A stretch of DNA of 64,000 nucleotides from Prostheceraeus crozeri (Eukaryota > Platyhelminthes > Polycladida > Euryleptidae), in contig CAJQUW010007059.1 of the NCBI GenBank assembly GCA_907163375.1, positions 372,001 through 436,000 on the forward strand, in the 5' to 3' direction. The notes under the pieces are model-generated. The model saw only the letters and a list, made by a program, of their open reading frames with translations. It had not been told where the DNA came from and made no database searches. Every line of letters starts with the position of its first letter. The first letter of the stretch is position 1. The position numbers and the translations under genes were made by a program. Positions 49,431-60,636 of this stretch are shown one piece after another.

Positions 49431-49884
49431 CACTAGGTGACATGCCACGCTCAATCACGCGTAACTAATTACACATGACCCCAAACATCCGTGGCTATGC
49501 GGGATATTGCTGCAATATAAGTTATATAAGTTAGTATAGTTGGCAGTCCTGTTATAGACTTTGCGTCTCATGTGTCTGCATGTATCAGAGGCTAAACAAT
49601 GTGATAGGACCTCAATTTCATGCTCAGGGAAGACAGAAAATGCTTAGCGGTTTATCCGTGGTTCAAGCGGCAACGCAGACAACCGTAGATGACGCGCAAA
49701 TTATAAACGCTCGCCCGCACGTATTCATAAACATTTCCCATGTTTTAACAGCATCAGATCAAGTGATTTCTGACTCTTAGTGCAGCGCGTATGTACGCGG
49801 GTAGAAGAATAGAATGTCTTTAACCACGGATGATTGGGGTGTTCCGTAATTACGCGTGAATCACGCGTGGCATGTCACCTAGTG
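49431..49884. mobile_element. MITE-like element inside the Foldback core
   Basis: A 454-bp segment with inverted ends of about 65 bp. The outer 20 bp (CACTAGGTGACATGCCACGC) are identical. Further matching blocks are TCACGCGTAA and CATCCGTGG. No clear target duplication flanks it (ATCACTG against TATCCCG), so the class is open. Confidence 0.6.
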
Positions 49885-50743
49885 TATCCCGACCATTTCC
49901 TATTGTATTTTAAAAACTTTATCGCTTGGTCACATTGTTGGTCATTAACGGTTCATCGCATAGGCTATACGCAAGCCTGTACAATTCTTACTTTTATACC
50001 TTTGATTGTTCTCCGGATTTTACTAATACCTTAAATTCACATATGTAGACCAACTTTTTTCCCTTTGTATTCTACGGATTCCATTGTTTCGTCCTATCAG
50101 CTAGACTATGGGCAAGTATATGCAGTTTTTACATTTATTATACCTTCGATTGTTTTTCAGATATTAGTGATGAATTGCAAGTAACACGTACAATCAAGAT
50201 TGTTGTTTTTTGCCGTGATTTTTAGGTGCACTTGTAATTGCTTTATTAACTACAATTTGTTGACACAACTTAGTACAGGCATTTTCAGCGATGTTCCTCT
50301 TTTCTATATCTTTTACATGTAGTTGTTTTTCTATATGCGTTTCGGACTGTACGATCATTATCGTATTTAAGATATTCGTCCTTCATTGCGTAAATGTCGC
50401 AAGTCATTTTTATCCTATCTGACCTTTCTATGCTGTGCTTCCTACTGCAATAGAGTATGTAAAAATTGAGAGCTCGATATTCATCTGTCGTCCTTCTCCC
50501 ATGTCAGCATTTGGATTTGGTGAAGCTATTCATTTTTGGAGTACCGCCTCCATTAAGCTTTCCACACGTGACCTTCATTATGTACACGGCCCCTTTTTCC
50601 AGAGTTTTATGCACCATTTTCAGTAGCTTTCATATTTTGATGGACATTTCTTGAAACAAAACATTGTTTTAATTGTCGTTTCACTGGTCATAGTTAGCGA
50701 TTCAACAGACAATTCAATTTTGAAACAAAACCATCGAATAGCT

Positions 50744-52120
50744 GTTGTAGTTACTGTATAATAACCGGTATTTACCGGTCGTAGGAGTGCTGGAGTGTCG
50801 GAGAAGTGTGTGTTCAAACTCAGACTCGATTAGTAGAACACTCTTCCACCGGTTAGAGCACTGTACAAACTCATTTTCCATGTAGCACCAATTGATTTGT
50901 TCATAAATGGGCAGTATTCTTGTAGTTACTGTACAATAACCGGTATTTACCGGTCGTAGGAGTGCTGGAGTGTCGGAGAAGTGTGTGTTCAAACTCAGAC
51001 TCGATTAGTAGAACACTCTTCCACCGGTTAGAGCACTGTACAAACTCATTTTCCATGTAGCACCAATTGATTTGTTCATAAATGGGCAGTATTCTTGTAG
51101 TTACTGTACAATAACCGGTATTTACCGGTCGTAGGAGTGCTGGAGTGTCGGAGAAGTGTGTGTTCAAACTCAGACTCGATTAGTAGAACACTCTTCCACC
51201 GGTTAGAGCACTGTACAAACTCATTTTCCATGTAGCACCAATTGATTTGTTCATAAATGGGCAGTATTCTTGTAGTTGCTGTACAATAACCGATATTTAC
51301 CGGTCGTAGGAGTGCTGGAGTGTCGGAGAAGTGTGTGTTCAAACTCAGACTCGATTAGTAGAACACTCTTCCACCGGTTAGAGCATTGTACAAACTCATT
51401 TTCCATGTAGCACCAATTGATTTGTTCATAAATGGGCAGTATTCTTGTAGTTACTGTACAATAACCGGTATTTACCGGTCGTAGGAGTGCTGGAGTGTCA
51501 GAGAAGTGTGTGTTCAAACTCAGACTCGATTAGTAGAACACTCTTCCACCGGTTAGAGCACTGTACAAACTCATTTTCCATGTAGCACCAATTGATTTGT
51601 TCATAAATGGGCAGTATTCTTGTAGTTACTGTACAATAACCGGTATTTACCGGTCGTAGGAGTGCTGGAGTGTCGGAGAAGTGTGTGTTCAAACTCAGAC
51701 TCGATTAGTAGAACACTCTTCCACCGGTTAGAGCACTGTACAAACTCATTTTCCATGTAGCACCAATTGATTTGTTCATAAATGGGCAGTATTCTTGTAG
51801 TTACTGTACAATAACCGGTATTTACCGGTCGTAGGAGTGCTGGAGTGTCGGAGAAGTGTGTGTGTGTTCAAACTCAGACTCGATTAGTAGAACACTCTTC
51901 CACCGGTTAGAGCATTGTACAAACTCATTTTCCATGTAGCACCAATTGATTTGTTCATAAATGGGCAGTATTCTTGTAGTAACTGTACAATAACCGGTAT
52001 TTACCGGTCGTAGGAGTGCTGGAGTGTCGGAGAAGTGTGTGTTCAAACTCAGACTCGATTAGTAGAACACTCTTCCACCGGTTAGAGCACTGTACAAACT
52101 CATTTTCCATGTAGCACCAA
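50744..52120 (-). repeat. 175-bp tandem satellite, ~8 copies, minus orientation
   Basis: The same unit as in the left array, inverted. The innermost unit is truncated after GTAACTACAA and has TTATACAG in place of TTGTACAG. One unit carries the extra GT dinucleotide (about 51,860) equivalent to the 2-bp insertion in the left array. The outermost unit abuts the unique 354-bp end exactly as on the left. Confidence 0.96.
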
Positions 52121-52474
52121 GAAGGTTTCTGGAATATCTTATCATTTTCTGAAAAAATCGGTTTTTGGCGGTTTTTACCGTTTGTTCGTGTAAGGAAAGT
52201 GCTGGAAGTTGCTGTACAAACTCAGTTTTTTGTTCTTGTATCTAAATTTTTCCGTCGGATTGCTGTACAAACTCGCTAACTAGGTAGCACCAATACTTGC
52301 ACCAATTTTTCGAATTTAAATTTGAATTTTGAAGGTGAAGGAGTTCGAATTTTGGAAAAATTTTTGTCTGTACAAACTCTGCGTCATCAGTAGTACCTAT
52401 GCATGTGGTTTTCTATTCTGTACAAACTCTATTCAAAAAGTTGGTGTTGAAGTTGGTGCTAACTTCAACGACAT
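52121..52474 (-). repeat. Right unique terminal inverted repeat of the Foldback element
   Basis: Inverted partner of 39,264-39,617. It is equal in length and differs at scattered positions only (for example ATGTATAGG against ATGCATAGG). It ends in GACAT immediately before the 9-bp duplication. Confidence 0.9.
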
Positions 52475-52483
52475 TTCGCATAG

Positions 52484-53080
52484 TAGTATTTTACATAGGC
52501 TAATAAAAATCCGACAAGATATCTGCCGGATTCAGACAAATTCAATTCCGGATGGGCTTTGAAGTCAAAACCCGGCCGCGTTAAAATAGGCCTACGGTGC
52601 ACCACTAGCTATTTCCCAAGACTTATTCATTGAACTCTTCACAAAATTTTGCTTAATTTTCATAAAAAATGGAGATCTGCATATTCAGAGGATCATTTCT
52701 ATTTATTAGCTTCTATTTTCAAAATTTACTGAATGCATTAAATATTTTGAATGTCACCAGCCTAAAATGCACATTGAAGGTGGAAACACATATAATGTGA
52801 AAGCTCACTTTTAGTATGTTATAGCCCTCCGTTTCCTCTGACAAAACACTGCTGTTTGACAATCCCATTTCTGCAAAAAAAAGATGGCCTTTACATTCAG
52901 ATTCCTTAATTAATTCGCATGCAAATAAAAAATAAATGGCATAAATGGTCAGTCATAGGAGTCATGGTATCTTGCTAAAAAGTCCGACAATACCGTAGAA
53001 GAAGAATGATTCTACAATTGTACATCCACTTAATGAAAATCAGAGATTCAGGTAGATTGAGGTGGAATCTGAAAGCATTA
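52484..53080. other. Non-coding spacer between the Foldback and mariner elements
   Basis: About 600 bp with no gene or repeat recognised, apart from one TAGGCCTA at 52,587. Confidence 0.5.
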
Positions 53081-53135
53081 TACAGGGTGGCAATAAAGTT
53101 ACCATACAGTTAATGTTAAAATAGCGATATTGTTA

Positions 53136-53593
53136 TCTTATATATAAAATGCAAAACGCCGACAAACTCCTCCTAAACCATGAAACTTTACGCCAATATG
53201 ATACTACCATTTAATAGAACAAAAAATTTGTAGTTAAAACCGCCCGGTCTCATTTCCGTAAGTATCATAATTACAGAGAAAAGTAGACTTTTGTGTAAAT
53301 TTTTACCGAAAAAATATTAATTACACAAGTAACTACATTAAATTTACAAATGAACTCCTCATTTGCTTTAAAAAATTGCCTCGCTAGACATGCGTCTCAT
53401 TGATTCTAATGTTTCACGACGGATTCAGAAACAGCCAATGAGAACGCGATCTAAATGGTAAGACAGCCAATCAGTGTAGGCGAATGAGTTGGTAAACTTG
53501 GTATGCAACAATGTGCATACATACAATGTGCACTGTCTTAATTTAACATACTTATGCATATAAATCCTGGACGAAGTCCGGGGGCCTTACTAG
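53136..53593 (+). mobile_element. Non-autonomous Helitron nested in the mariner inverted repeat
   Basis: A 458-bp insertion that starts TCTTATATATAAAATGC and ends with a short hairpin (CCTGGACGAAGTCCGGG, 53,566-53,582) followed by CCTTACTAG. TC start, CTAG end, a 3' hairpin about 10 bp before the end, and insertion between A and T without duplication are the defining Helitron features. Removing it joins GTTA to TAATTCTATA, which is the sequence of the opposite inverted repeat of the host element. No Rep/helicase is encoded. Confidence 0.88.
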
Positions 53594-53647
53594 TAATTCT
53601 ATATTATTGTATTATTTCTGCTAATAAACATAAGTAAAACAGTATAA

Positions 53648-54742
53648 TTACAAATTGAAGATCACAAACATGAATAAAACTAAAAAATCAGTGGAATTGT
53701 TCAAATTGAAGACCGTCTGCTTCGATACATTCAGTACATCGGGTAAGGACACTTCTGCAAATTTTCTGACATAAATCTTTATTTCTATCAATGTCAGCAA
53801 GTGCATCTGTAATGTATGCTCGAAGGTCATCATCGGCGTCCTGCTATAAACCCGATCCTTGACTACACCCCAAAGGAAGAAATCGAGGGGCGTGAGGTCG
53901 GGAGACCGCGCAGGCCAATCAATGGGACCACGTCGGCCTATCCATCTACCTTCATATGTTTCGTCGAGATAATTGCGTACAGTAGTCGCGTAGTGGGGTG
54001 GTGCCCCGTCCTGTTGAAAATACATTTCGTGGAAATCTTCTCGTTGCTTTAGAATAGGAACAACAGCAGTCTGTAAGGTCTCCAAGTATATTGCTCCAGT
54101 GACAGTACCTTGAAAAAAGACAGGACCGACAATGCCCGAAGACGATAATCCAGCCCATACTGTAATACCTGGCTGATTGAGCTGCTTCTCAATAGTTACA
54201 TGATTATTTTGAGAGCTCCAGTATATGCAATTATGTCTATTAACGTGGCCCGATAATTTAAATTGGGCCTCATCAGACCAAACTATTTTGTCCAGTAGAT
54301 CAGGCGTTTCGGTACACTGGTTCTGAAATAACTCACAAAATTGCATACGACGGTCTCCGTCATCACCGATAAGTGCATGTATGAGGCGAGGAATGTAAGG
54401 CTTGTATTTCAGTTTATGTAGTAACATCTGAACGGATCGCCTATTGATATTAAGTTCAATGCTGCACCGTCTTGCTGATTTCTGGGGGCATTCAGCAATA
54501 GCTTGGGCGACAAGCATTTCGTTTTCTTCATTAACCACTGTTGCGGGACGGCCATAGCGAGGGGCATCTGCTACTGTTCCAAGTGCATCAAATTTATCTC
54601 GGAGATCGTAGATAGCTGCACGCGCAGGTGGAGAGGTTTCGTATGTATTTGACCATTGACGAATTACTTCCTGGGCATTTCCTGTCTTCCAATAAGTTTT
54701 AACAACAAATATGCGCTCTTGCAAAGAAAGTTTACGAGGCAT
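53648..54742 (-). CDS. DD41D mariner-superfamily transposase
   Basis: A 364-residue uninterrupted frame from an ATG 226 bp inside the right end. The N-terminal half is a two-part helix-turn-helix DNA-binding region (about residues 5-50 and 70-112) with a GRPATV linker. The catalytic domain shows IVWSDEAQF (D157), YFQQDGAPPHYA (D245) and ARSPDLTPLDFFLWG (D287). The second-to-third acid spacing is 41, placing it in the DD41D (rosa-like) group rather than Mos1-type DD34D. All catalytic residues are present. The C-terminal tail is somewhat longer than usual. It is annotated as potentially active. Confidence 0.92.
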   Translation of the reverse strand: MPRKLSLQERIFVVKTYWKTGNAQEVIRQWSNTYETSPPARAAIYDLRDKFDALGTVADAPRYGRPATVVNEENEMLVAQAIAECPQKSARRCSIELNINRRSVQMLLHKLKYKPYIPRLIHALIGDDGDRRMQFCELFQNQCTETPDLLDKIVWSDEAQFKLSGHVNRHNCIYWSSQNNHVTIEKQLNQPGITVWAGLSSSGIVGPVFFQGTVTGAIYLETLQTAVVPILKQREDFHEMYFQQDGAPPHYATTVRNYLDETYEGRWIGRRGPIDWPARSPDLTPLDFFLWGVVKDRVYSRTPMMTFEHTLQMHLLTLIEIKIYVRKFAEVSLPDVLNVSKQTVFNLNNSTDFLVLFMFVIFNL

Positions 54743-54970
54743 GATTCAAATTCTGATTGTACACTTTCTAAGCTACGGCTTTAAGTAAGTAGGTGAAGAG
54801 AGTTGTGTTATCATGAGCTTAGCTCATTGTGCTGTCACTTAATCGATATCATGAGCTTAGCTTATACTGTTTTACTTATGTTTATTAGCAGAAATAATGC
54901 AATTATATAGAATTATAACAATATCTCTATTTTAACATTAACTGTATGGTAATTTTATTGCCACCCTGTA

Positions 54971-57900
54971 TTTGTATGTTGTCCAGAATATCTGCATTTA
55001 AACAAAGAAATTTTATACTTTTATGCATATTTATGTATAAAAACTGGTTATTAACTTTTAGTTCTCAGTGTGCATTCAAAATACTGTTTCATAAGCTGTT
55101 AAACGACTATAAAATTCCATTAACTGCTTGTATTTTTTCGATATATATATTTCTGTAGATGAAAGGGCTTTTAAACTTTCGAATGCGCTTTAAAAAAATC
55201 AGCTTTCATGACATGCGTGTAGATTATGCAAAAAAATTTAAACTCATAAGTCGATAATTAGCATGAATCATGTATGTTCAAAATCAGAAGCTTGAAAAAA
55301 TATTTCATCGTGATGTTGTACAAGAAACGTGGTGTACGATGAAAATTTATGGAAAGAACACGCATCAAATTATCTTAATCTCCTTTGAAACAGCAATGAA
55401 ACATTCGAAATGTTGCTCCACTTTATCTTCCATTAAGATGCACATGCATTAAGTTATGAGCAATTGGAGGAATTCAAAAAGCAAGGAATATATGAAAAGC
55501 TATGTTAAGCTGAAAGGAAAACTTTCACTTTTACTTTAAAATTGATATTCAGTTTTATTTATCGTACCTGCAATTGAATTTCAATGAGCAAGCAGTCAAC
55601 ATGAAATAATGTGAGCTGCAAGACTCGAACCCGTTTCTTTGGATGCCATTGTCTCTAACCAGCAGACTATCAACGCTGACGACAATTCAGTATTGACTGA
55701 AATCATGCTACATAAGGCGGGAATAGACGCGAGTTGGGATCGCTGATCTCACGCTATCAATTTGTGTGCCGATGTAGTCAAACCTTTGCGAATGCGTCAG
55801 CATTTTCATTTGTGGCACACTAACTCGAAAAATTTAAAGGCAGTGTACTTAAAGTTCCTCAAACTTCATGGGATGAAATGGACTCAAGTTCGAGTCAAAA
55901 TTGGAATGCTGTAGCTTGTGAATTAAGGTGGAATATACTTGCGAGGTTACTTTTTACACATTTAAAGGGAAAACAAAATGAAAAGTGACTCAGGAGCACA
56001 AAGTGTATAAAATTGTAGTTTACCGATAGCATGACATCTTTGGATCACTAGTTGGAAATCGGCCGACCTTGAAGCTGTGGTGGACAAAGCTGTTTTTCAC
56101 AAACGAATTCCCTGCCACAATAATCAGTTGTGTTTATCAGTAAAACGTCCACCGCGATTTCACTGATTTCTAACAGCCTCTTAATGTGCAATGAAAGCTC
56201 TCAATATGAGCACATTCATCTTAGGTTTTGCACCCATCAGCGCTCATTCCTGAATATTTACCAGCATTCACCGATTTCTAATTGTTGATTGAACGCTTGC
56301 GTGTTCACATCCGAGCGGAGATATTTTGTCCACTTTCCTGTTTCCTCTGTGAACAATGAGTAGGATTATATGCACGCCTTAATATGTAGATCATGGACTC
56401 AATGTGTCACGACACGATGTTCTCACACGATCAGCCAGTGTACAATAGAATCCTTTTTCAGTTTGAAATTATGACTAGTTGGACATGATTGAAATGCTTG
56501 TGGGAACTCAAAAGTTTCGACTTTCAGCAAAAAATGCATTTTCAACCCAAGTATTTTCGCGATACGTCGCATCGCACTTTCAATGGTTTCGAAATGGGTT
56601 CCCTTGGAAAATGCAATATGGCGAATCGCAAAAGTACTTGGGTTGAAAACAGAATGAGGTGAAGATCGATGATCTTGGGCTACCACAGCAATTATATTAT
56701 TTTCAATACGTGACTAGACCAGTAATACGACTAGCTAGGAAAAGATAACTAGTTTTGCTGTTGATCATGTAAAATGAAAACCATTATTGCGATGATGAAA
56801 TCATTGAAATTGTGAACAAATGTGGTTATTTTATCGTTTCTACCTCCCTCCCTTTCCTTGACAGGATATGAGCAACAAGCGAAATAGCGGAAATTCAATA
56901 ACCTAATATCAGCAAAGGCTTCCCACCCCATACTTAAGATATCACACATTTTAGTCGGAGATGTTGAATTTCACTAATGGAAGTTAAATGAGGCTTGATA
57001 TCATCACGATGTTATTCACACTAAGTAATATTTCATTATGTGAGCAATCTGAGAATGATTACTTACGTATGTATAAAACGATTTACAAAATAGTCACTTA
57101 CACTATATTTCATGAGCAGCAAACACAGTTGCTTCAAAATGGCAAGAAACAGGGCTTACTACAATTAAGAAATTGAGATCTCAACAATCGACTTTCAGTT
57201 ACATCAGTTCATCATAAGAAAAGGATTTCATCATAGCAAAATATAAATATTATATGACAGCGCTGAATGACATCCAAGATGTCAAGTATCACTATATCTA
57301 TTGGGCTGATTTTCATTGCTCTATGTTTTTCATACTCAAGAATCAGTTGACGCTCAAATCATAATCATCTGGTTGATTGTAAAGACAAAGAATGATAGAA
57401 AAATGAATTGTAAAATAATGAATAAATAATAAGAACAACAGCAATAATATCACTATTCACAAAATGCTGCAATATAGTAAATTGTATTTTCTATAGGTGT
57501 GCTATGTATGCTATTTGGCTATGCTGGCATAAGTTGAAATCTAGTATTTCACAGATTCACGATTTACACTTTGCAAGAAATGAACTAAACTTTTGATGTG
57601 AATCAATTAATTATATGTGTCGTCATGATTTCAAAGCATGAAAAATTAACCTACCCTCGGATTTCTTAAATTTTTTACTTTATACGCATGTCATGTGGGT
57701 TGACACAAATGCAACAATGGAACCATGGAATTTCTTTTGTCTTTGCATGATTTTAGATATTTAGATAATGTAATAGCGAATAAATCGAATGAACAAAATA
57801 CTCAAATCGGGCAAGTTATAATTGCTACGTCAACTATATGAGGGGAAAACGCAAAAAAGTAATTTTCGCAATAAGGATATTTTCACAGATATTTAAGCAA

Positions 57901-58640
57901 CTTACAAGTGCAAACAAGGAGAAGTTCAACACATTTTCAGTGATAATGAAGCATGAACACTATATCTGAGTTGAAACATAGAAATGATTATCGCTTGTTG
58001 TATTACATATTTCGATTTCATCACATGCTTCAGAAATGGAACGTTCGGCAAGCAAAGGTTGAAGCAAAACAAAACATTTTTCTGAAATAAAGCACGAAAT
58101 GCTTTATGTAACTATGTGCTTACATAATTAGAAGTACAAAGTTACGATTCAGTAACTGAAAAACGTCTAGGTTGATGGTGTATCATAACGCTGAAATATT
58201 GTAAACTTGCAGGATTGAGCACTTGAAGCCAATGCAGACCATTGGTGCGACAAAATGAGAGGATTTTAACTGAACATCAATTTTGAACGCCGTATTACAA
58301 GTCTCTTAAGAGCTCTAATTTCATTAGGCTCCCTGGATTTCGAGTCTATAATTTTGCTTTGGTTAATCCAGTGAACGAGAAATAGGACTACATTTGTGTC
58401 GTACATTTGAAGACAGAAATCATGCAACAATGGAAAAAAGTTTATCATAAGAAGAATGATGATCTTGAACTATTCATCAAAAGTTCTCATACAGTAAATG
58501 AAAATTCGACCCTTACTTCAAGGATGACTTTCACATATTTGCTCATTTTGTTCTCCTCATATACTTCATACTGTCTAGACTGGGCCTGCCTAGTTAAGGA
58601 ACATCTTTGATGCACAACATTATAGGCGTGTAGTTAAAGA
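54971..58640. other. Long non-coding stretch
   Basis: AT-rich sequence without a supported gene. The only recognisable item is a tRNA-like segment at 55,611-55,683. Near 56,640 a short segment (AAAGTACTTGGGTTGAAAAC) is an inverted echo of one at about 56,535. Confidence 0.4.
55611..55683 (-). repeat. tRNA-derived sequence (SINE head or tRNA pseudogene)
   Basis: On the minus strand an A-box-like TAGTCTGCTGG (55,669-55,659) and a B box GGGTTCGAGTC (55,632-55,622) have tRNA-like spacing. The T-arm stem and acceptor stem do not pair properly, so a functional tRNA is unlikely. Confidence 0.5.
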
Positions 58641-58644
58641 AATG

Positions 58645-59470
58645 TACACTGATGTTAATAAAAAGTGACCCCTTAAATTTTCTCATTCAACGAAATTTGT
58701 CAATTACAGATACAAATTTGGCAGAGAAATGAACATAAAGGTTGAAATGAAATTTTCTTTGTTGTACAGTGGCTCTGTGAGACAGTTGGACCTTAAAATG
58801 GACCATGGTGTAAGTAGGTACTAATATTTCGTGACCTCAACCGGAGAGTTCAATCTCTTATCGAATCGAAGAAGACATGCTTTTGATCGGGCGGTTGATT
58901 ACTTTTTAATCTAAACTCTCTCACTCTCGCCTTAGTAAGGCTTCAAGTCGAGAAAGACCATCTCCAGAAATAATTGATCGCCTCAAACCACGCTTCAGTA
59001 AACTCCATACATTTCAATCGGATTGAGGTCTGGTGAACAAGCGGGTCATTTCATAGTTCATATGCCGGTTTGAGCTTTGAATGAATTTTGAATATGATGG
59101 CTTGAGCTTGTCACACATCTCTTGTGACAAGTGGAGTGTTCGTCCATATAAATACAATCGGACGAAATCCATGTCACCCATTTAGGAGGAGAATGGAACA
59201 ATGTGCCTTTGCAAACATTCACATATCCATTGGAATTCATGATATCCCTTTGGACATGGATTTCAGCTCCGTCATTCATCCACATCGCTGCCCAAATCAA
59301 CAACCTTCCACCTCGATTCACAGGTAATGTCACTTTGCCTTTCACAACCTTCGAATCAGTTGTCATGACATCAGATGAAATGAAAACGAATGGAAATTTT
59401 GTTTACAACCTATCTGGGTTAACACCTTGATCTGGAAATGCAGACGTCTAGACATCATAGATATTGAAAG
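58645..59470 (-). pseudogene. Dead Tc1-type element
   Basis: A minus-strand frame (59,366-59,058) contains LLIWAAMWMNDGAEIHVQRD, NSNGYVNV and YMDEHSTCHKRC, aligning with the middle of the Tc1 transposase found at 18.3 kb. Just beyond it, bases near 59,030 still read PDLNPIE. The left end (TACACTGATGTTAATAAAAAGTGACCCC region, 58,647) resembles the TIR of the intact element. The N-terminal part and right end are missing or unrecognisable. Confidence 0.7.
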
Positions 59471-59814
59471 ACTGAAAATGACCTTGTTAGGACCAGAAGA
59501 CGCAAACAACCTTTCAACTATCTACAGGAACAGAATATTATGCAATGAATTTGAGACATCATAACTTCTCTAAAATAACACAAATGTCGACTAACAGAAC
59601 ATCACAAGAATGCTCAGAGATAACTGCTTCACCTTATGTTTGATTACTTCTCATTCTCTCATGTCTTCAAATTGAAAATTTGAGATTTCTAAGAGTGGCG
59701 ATTTCCACATTTTGAGCTCTGTACATGGCTGGTAAAGGCTGTTATGGCTCTTTACACTGATGCGAGAACGTCTGTGACACTTGGATACAGCAAAGTGACA
59801 GCTTTGAAGTCACT

Positions 59815-60636
59815 GTAGGGGTACACCAAGGTTCTGCGCTTAGTCCTCTCCTTTTCGCTATTGTGATGAACACGACCTCATCTGAGGCTAGAGAAGGCTT
59901 GCCCTGGGAAGTTCTCTTTACTGACGATTTGGTGGTTATGGCAAGCAGCGAAGAGGAACTCACGGGAAAAGTTGAGAGGTGGAGAGCATCTCTGGAGGCG
60001 AAAGGCTTGAAGGTGAACAGCAATAAAACGAAGATGATGGTATCGAAAGATGGAGCAGGTAGCTCAGATAGGTCTGGAATGTATCCATGTGGTGTGTGTA
60101 ACAAAGGAGTCGGTGTAAATTCTATAAGATGCATGGTCCGCGGAAGATGGATAGACAAGAAATGTAGTGTTATGAGAGGAACCATAACGGCAGCATCTAA
60201 TCACCGGTTTGCATGCAAGCGCTGCAGGGGCGACATACCACCAGTAACGAAGATTGGTGACGGAAAAGAAGTTGAGGTAGCTGGTCAACACTACGAAGTG
60301 GTGAACAGATTTTGTTACCTGGGTGACATGTTGAATGGTGGGGGTGGAGCGGATGCAGCTGCGTCTACACGATTATGTTGTGGTTGGAAGCGATTCCACG
60401 AGCTGTTGCCTTTCCTGACATCACGGCGGCACCTCGATGGATCAAGGGGCAAGTGTGCGACGTATGTGCAAGAAACCGCATGCTGTATGGTAGTGAAACG
60501 TGGGCCATGAAGATGATAAGAGTCGAAAGAAGAATGGTAAGGTGACTTTGTGTGTCGCTACGAGAAAGAATACCCAGCGACGATCTCCTTCGAAGATTGA
60601 GCCTAGATGGAATGGAAGAAGCGATGAGAAGAAGGT
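59815..60636 (+). mobile_element. Truncated LINE, copy 2, cut off at the retrotransposon LTR
   Basis: Same family as the LINE at 11.2 kb. The frame from about 59,815 has VGVHQGSALSPLLF. FTDD replaces YADD, so the active site is lost. A zinc-finger block follows (CGVCNKGVGVNSIRC ... KKC ... FACKRC), then FCYLGDML. After a frame change near 60,505 it continues with RVERRMVR and ERIPSDDLLRRLSLDGM, and stops abruptly at RRRL, in the middle of the conserved RLRWFGHV motif seen in copy 1. The break coincides with the start of the putative Gypsy LTR. Confidence 0.85.

Larger units (their letters stand above)
47832..50743. other. Single-copy core of the Foldback element
   Basis: 2.9 kb between the inverted arrays. 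The longest open frames are under 100 codons and unconvincing. It contains a perfect-looking short hairpin (48,317-48,376), an inverted-repeat insertion-like segment (49,431-49,884) and one TAGGCCTA (48,503). No transposase, RNA gene or host exon was recognised. Confidence 0.6.
39264..52474. mobile_element. 13.2-kb Foldback-type transposon with satellite-filled inverted ends
   Basis: The two ends are inverted copies starting ATGTCGTTGAAGTTAGCACC. The element is flanked by a perfect 9-bp direct repeat TTCGCATAG (39,255-39,263 and 52,475-52,483). Each end has a 354-bp unique segment (39,264-39,617; 52,121-52,474), identical in length and differing at only about 20 positions by eye. Inside lie arrays of a 175-bp unit in opposite orientation: about 47 copies at the left (to 47,831) and about 8 at the right (50,744-52,120). 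The centre (47,832-50,743) is single-copy and non-coding. Long inverted repeats built of tandem units and a 9-bp duplication are the hallmarks of Drosophila Foldback elements; 8- to 9-bp duplications also occur in Mutator-like elements. No transposase is present, so it is non-autonomous. Confidence 0.92.
53083..54968 (-). mobile_element. Mariner-superfamily DD41D element with intact transposase
   Basis: The element is flanked by TA (53,081-53,082 and 54,969-54,970). Terminal inverted repeats begin CAGGGTGGCAATAAA and match over about 53 bp with two differences. The pairing then resumes at 53,594-53,645 against 54,868-54,920 after the Helitron insertion in the left end, so the original inverted repeat was about 105 bp long. 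Total length is 1,886 bp, or 1,428 bp without the Helitron. It is complete, carries an uninterrupted transposase and is probably recent. Confidence 0.92.

Noticed and set aside
39264..52474. Centromeric satellite or assembly artefact as the sole explanation of the inverted arrays
   Set aside because: The equal 354-bp inverted ends and the flush 9-bp direct repeat are best explained by transposition. Array lengths may still be affected by assembly.
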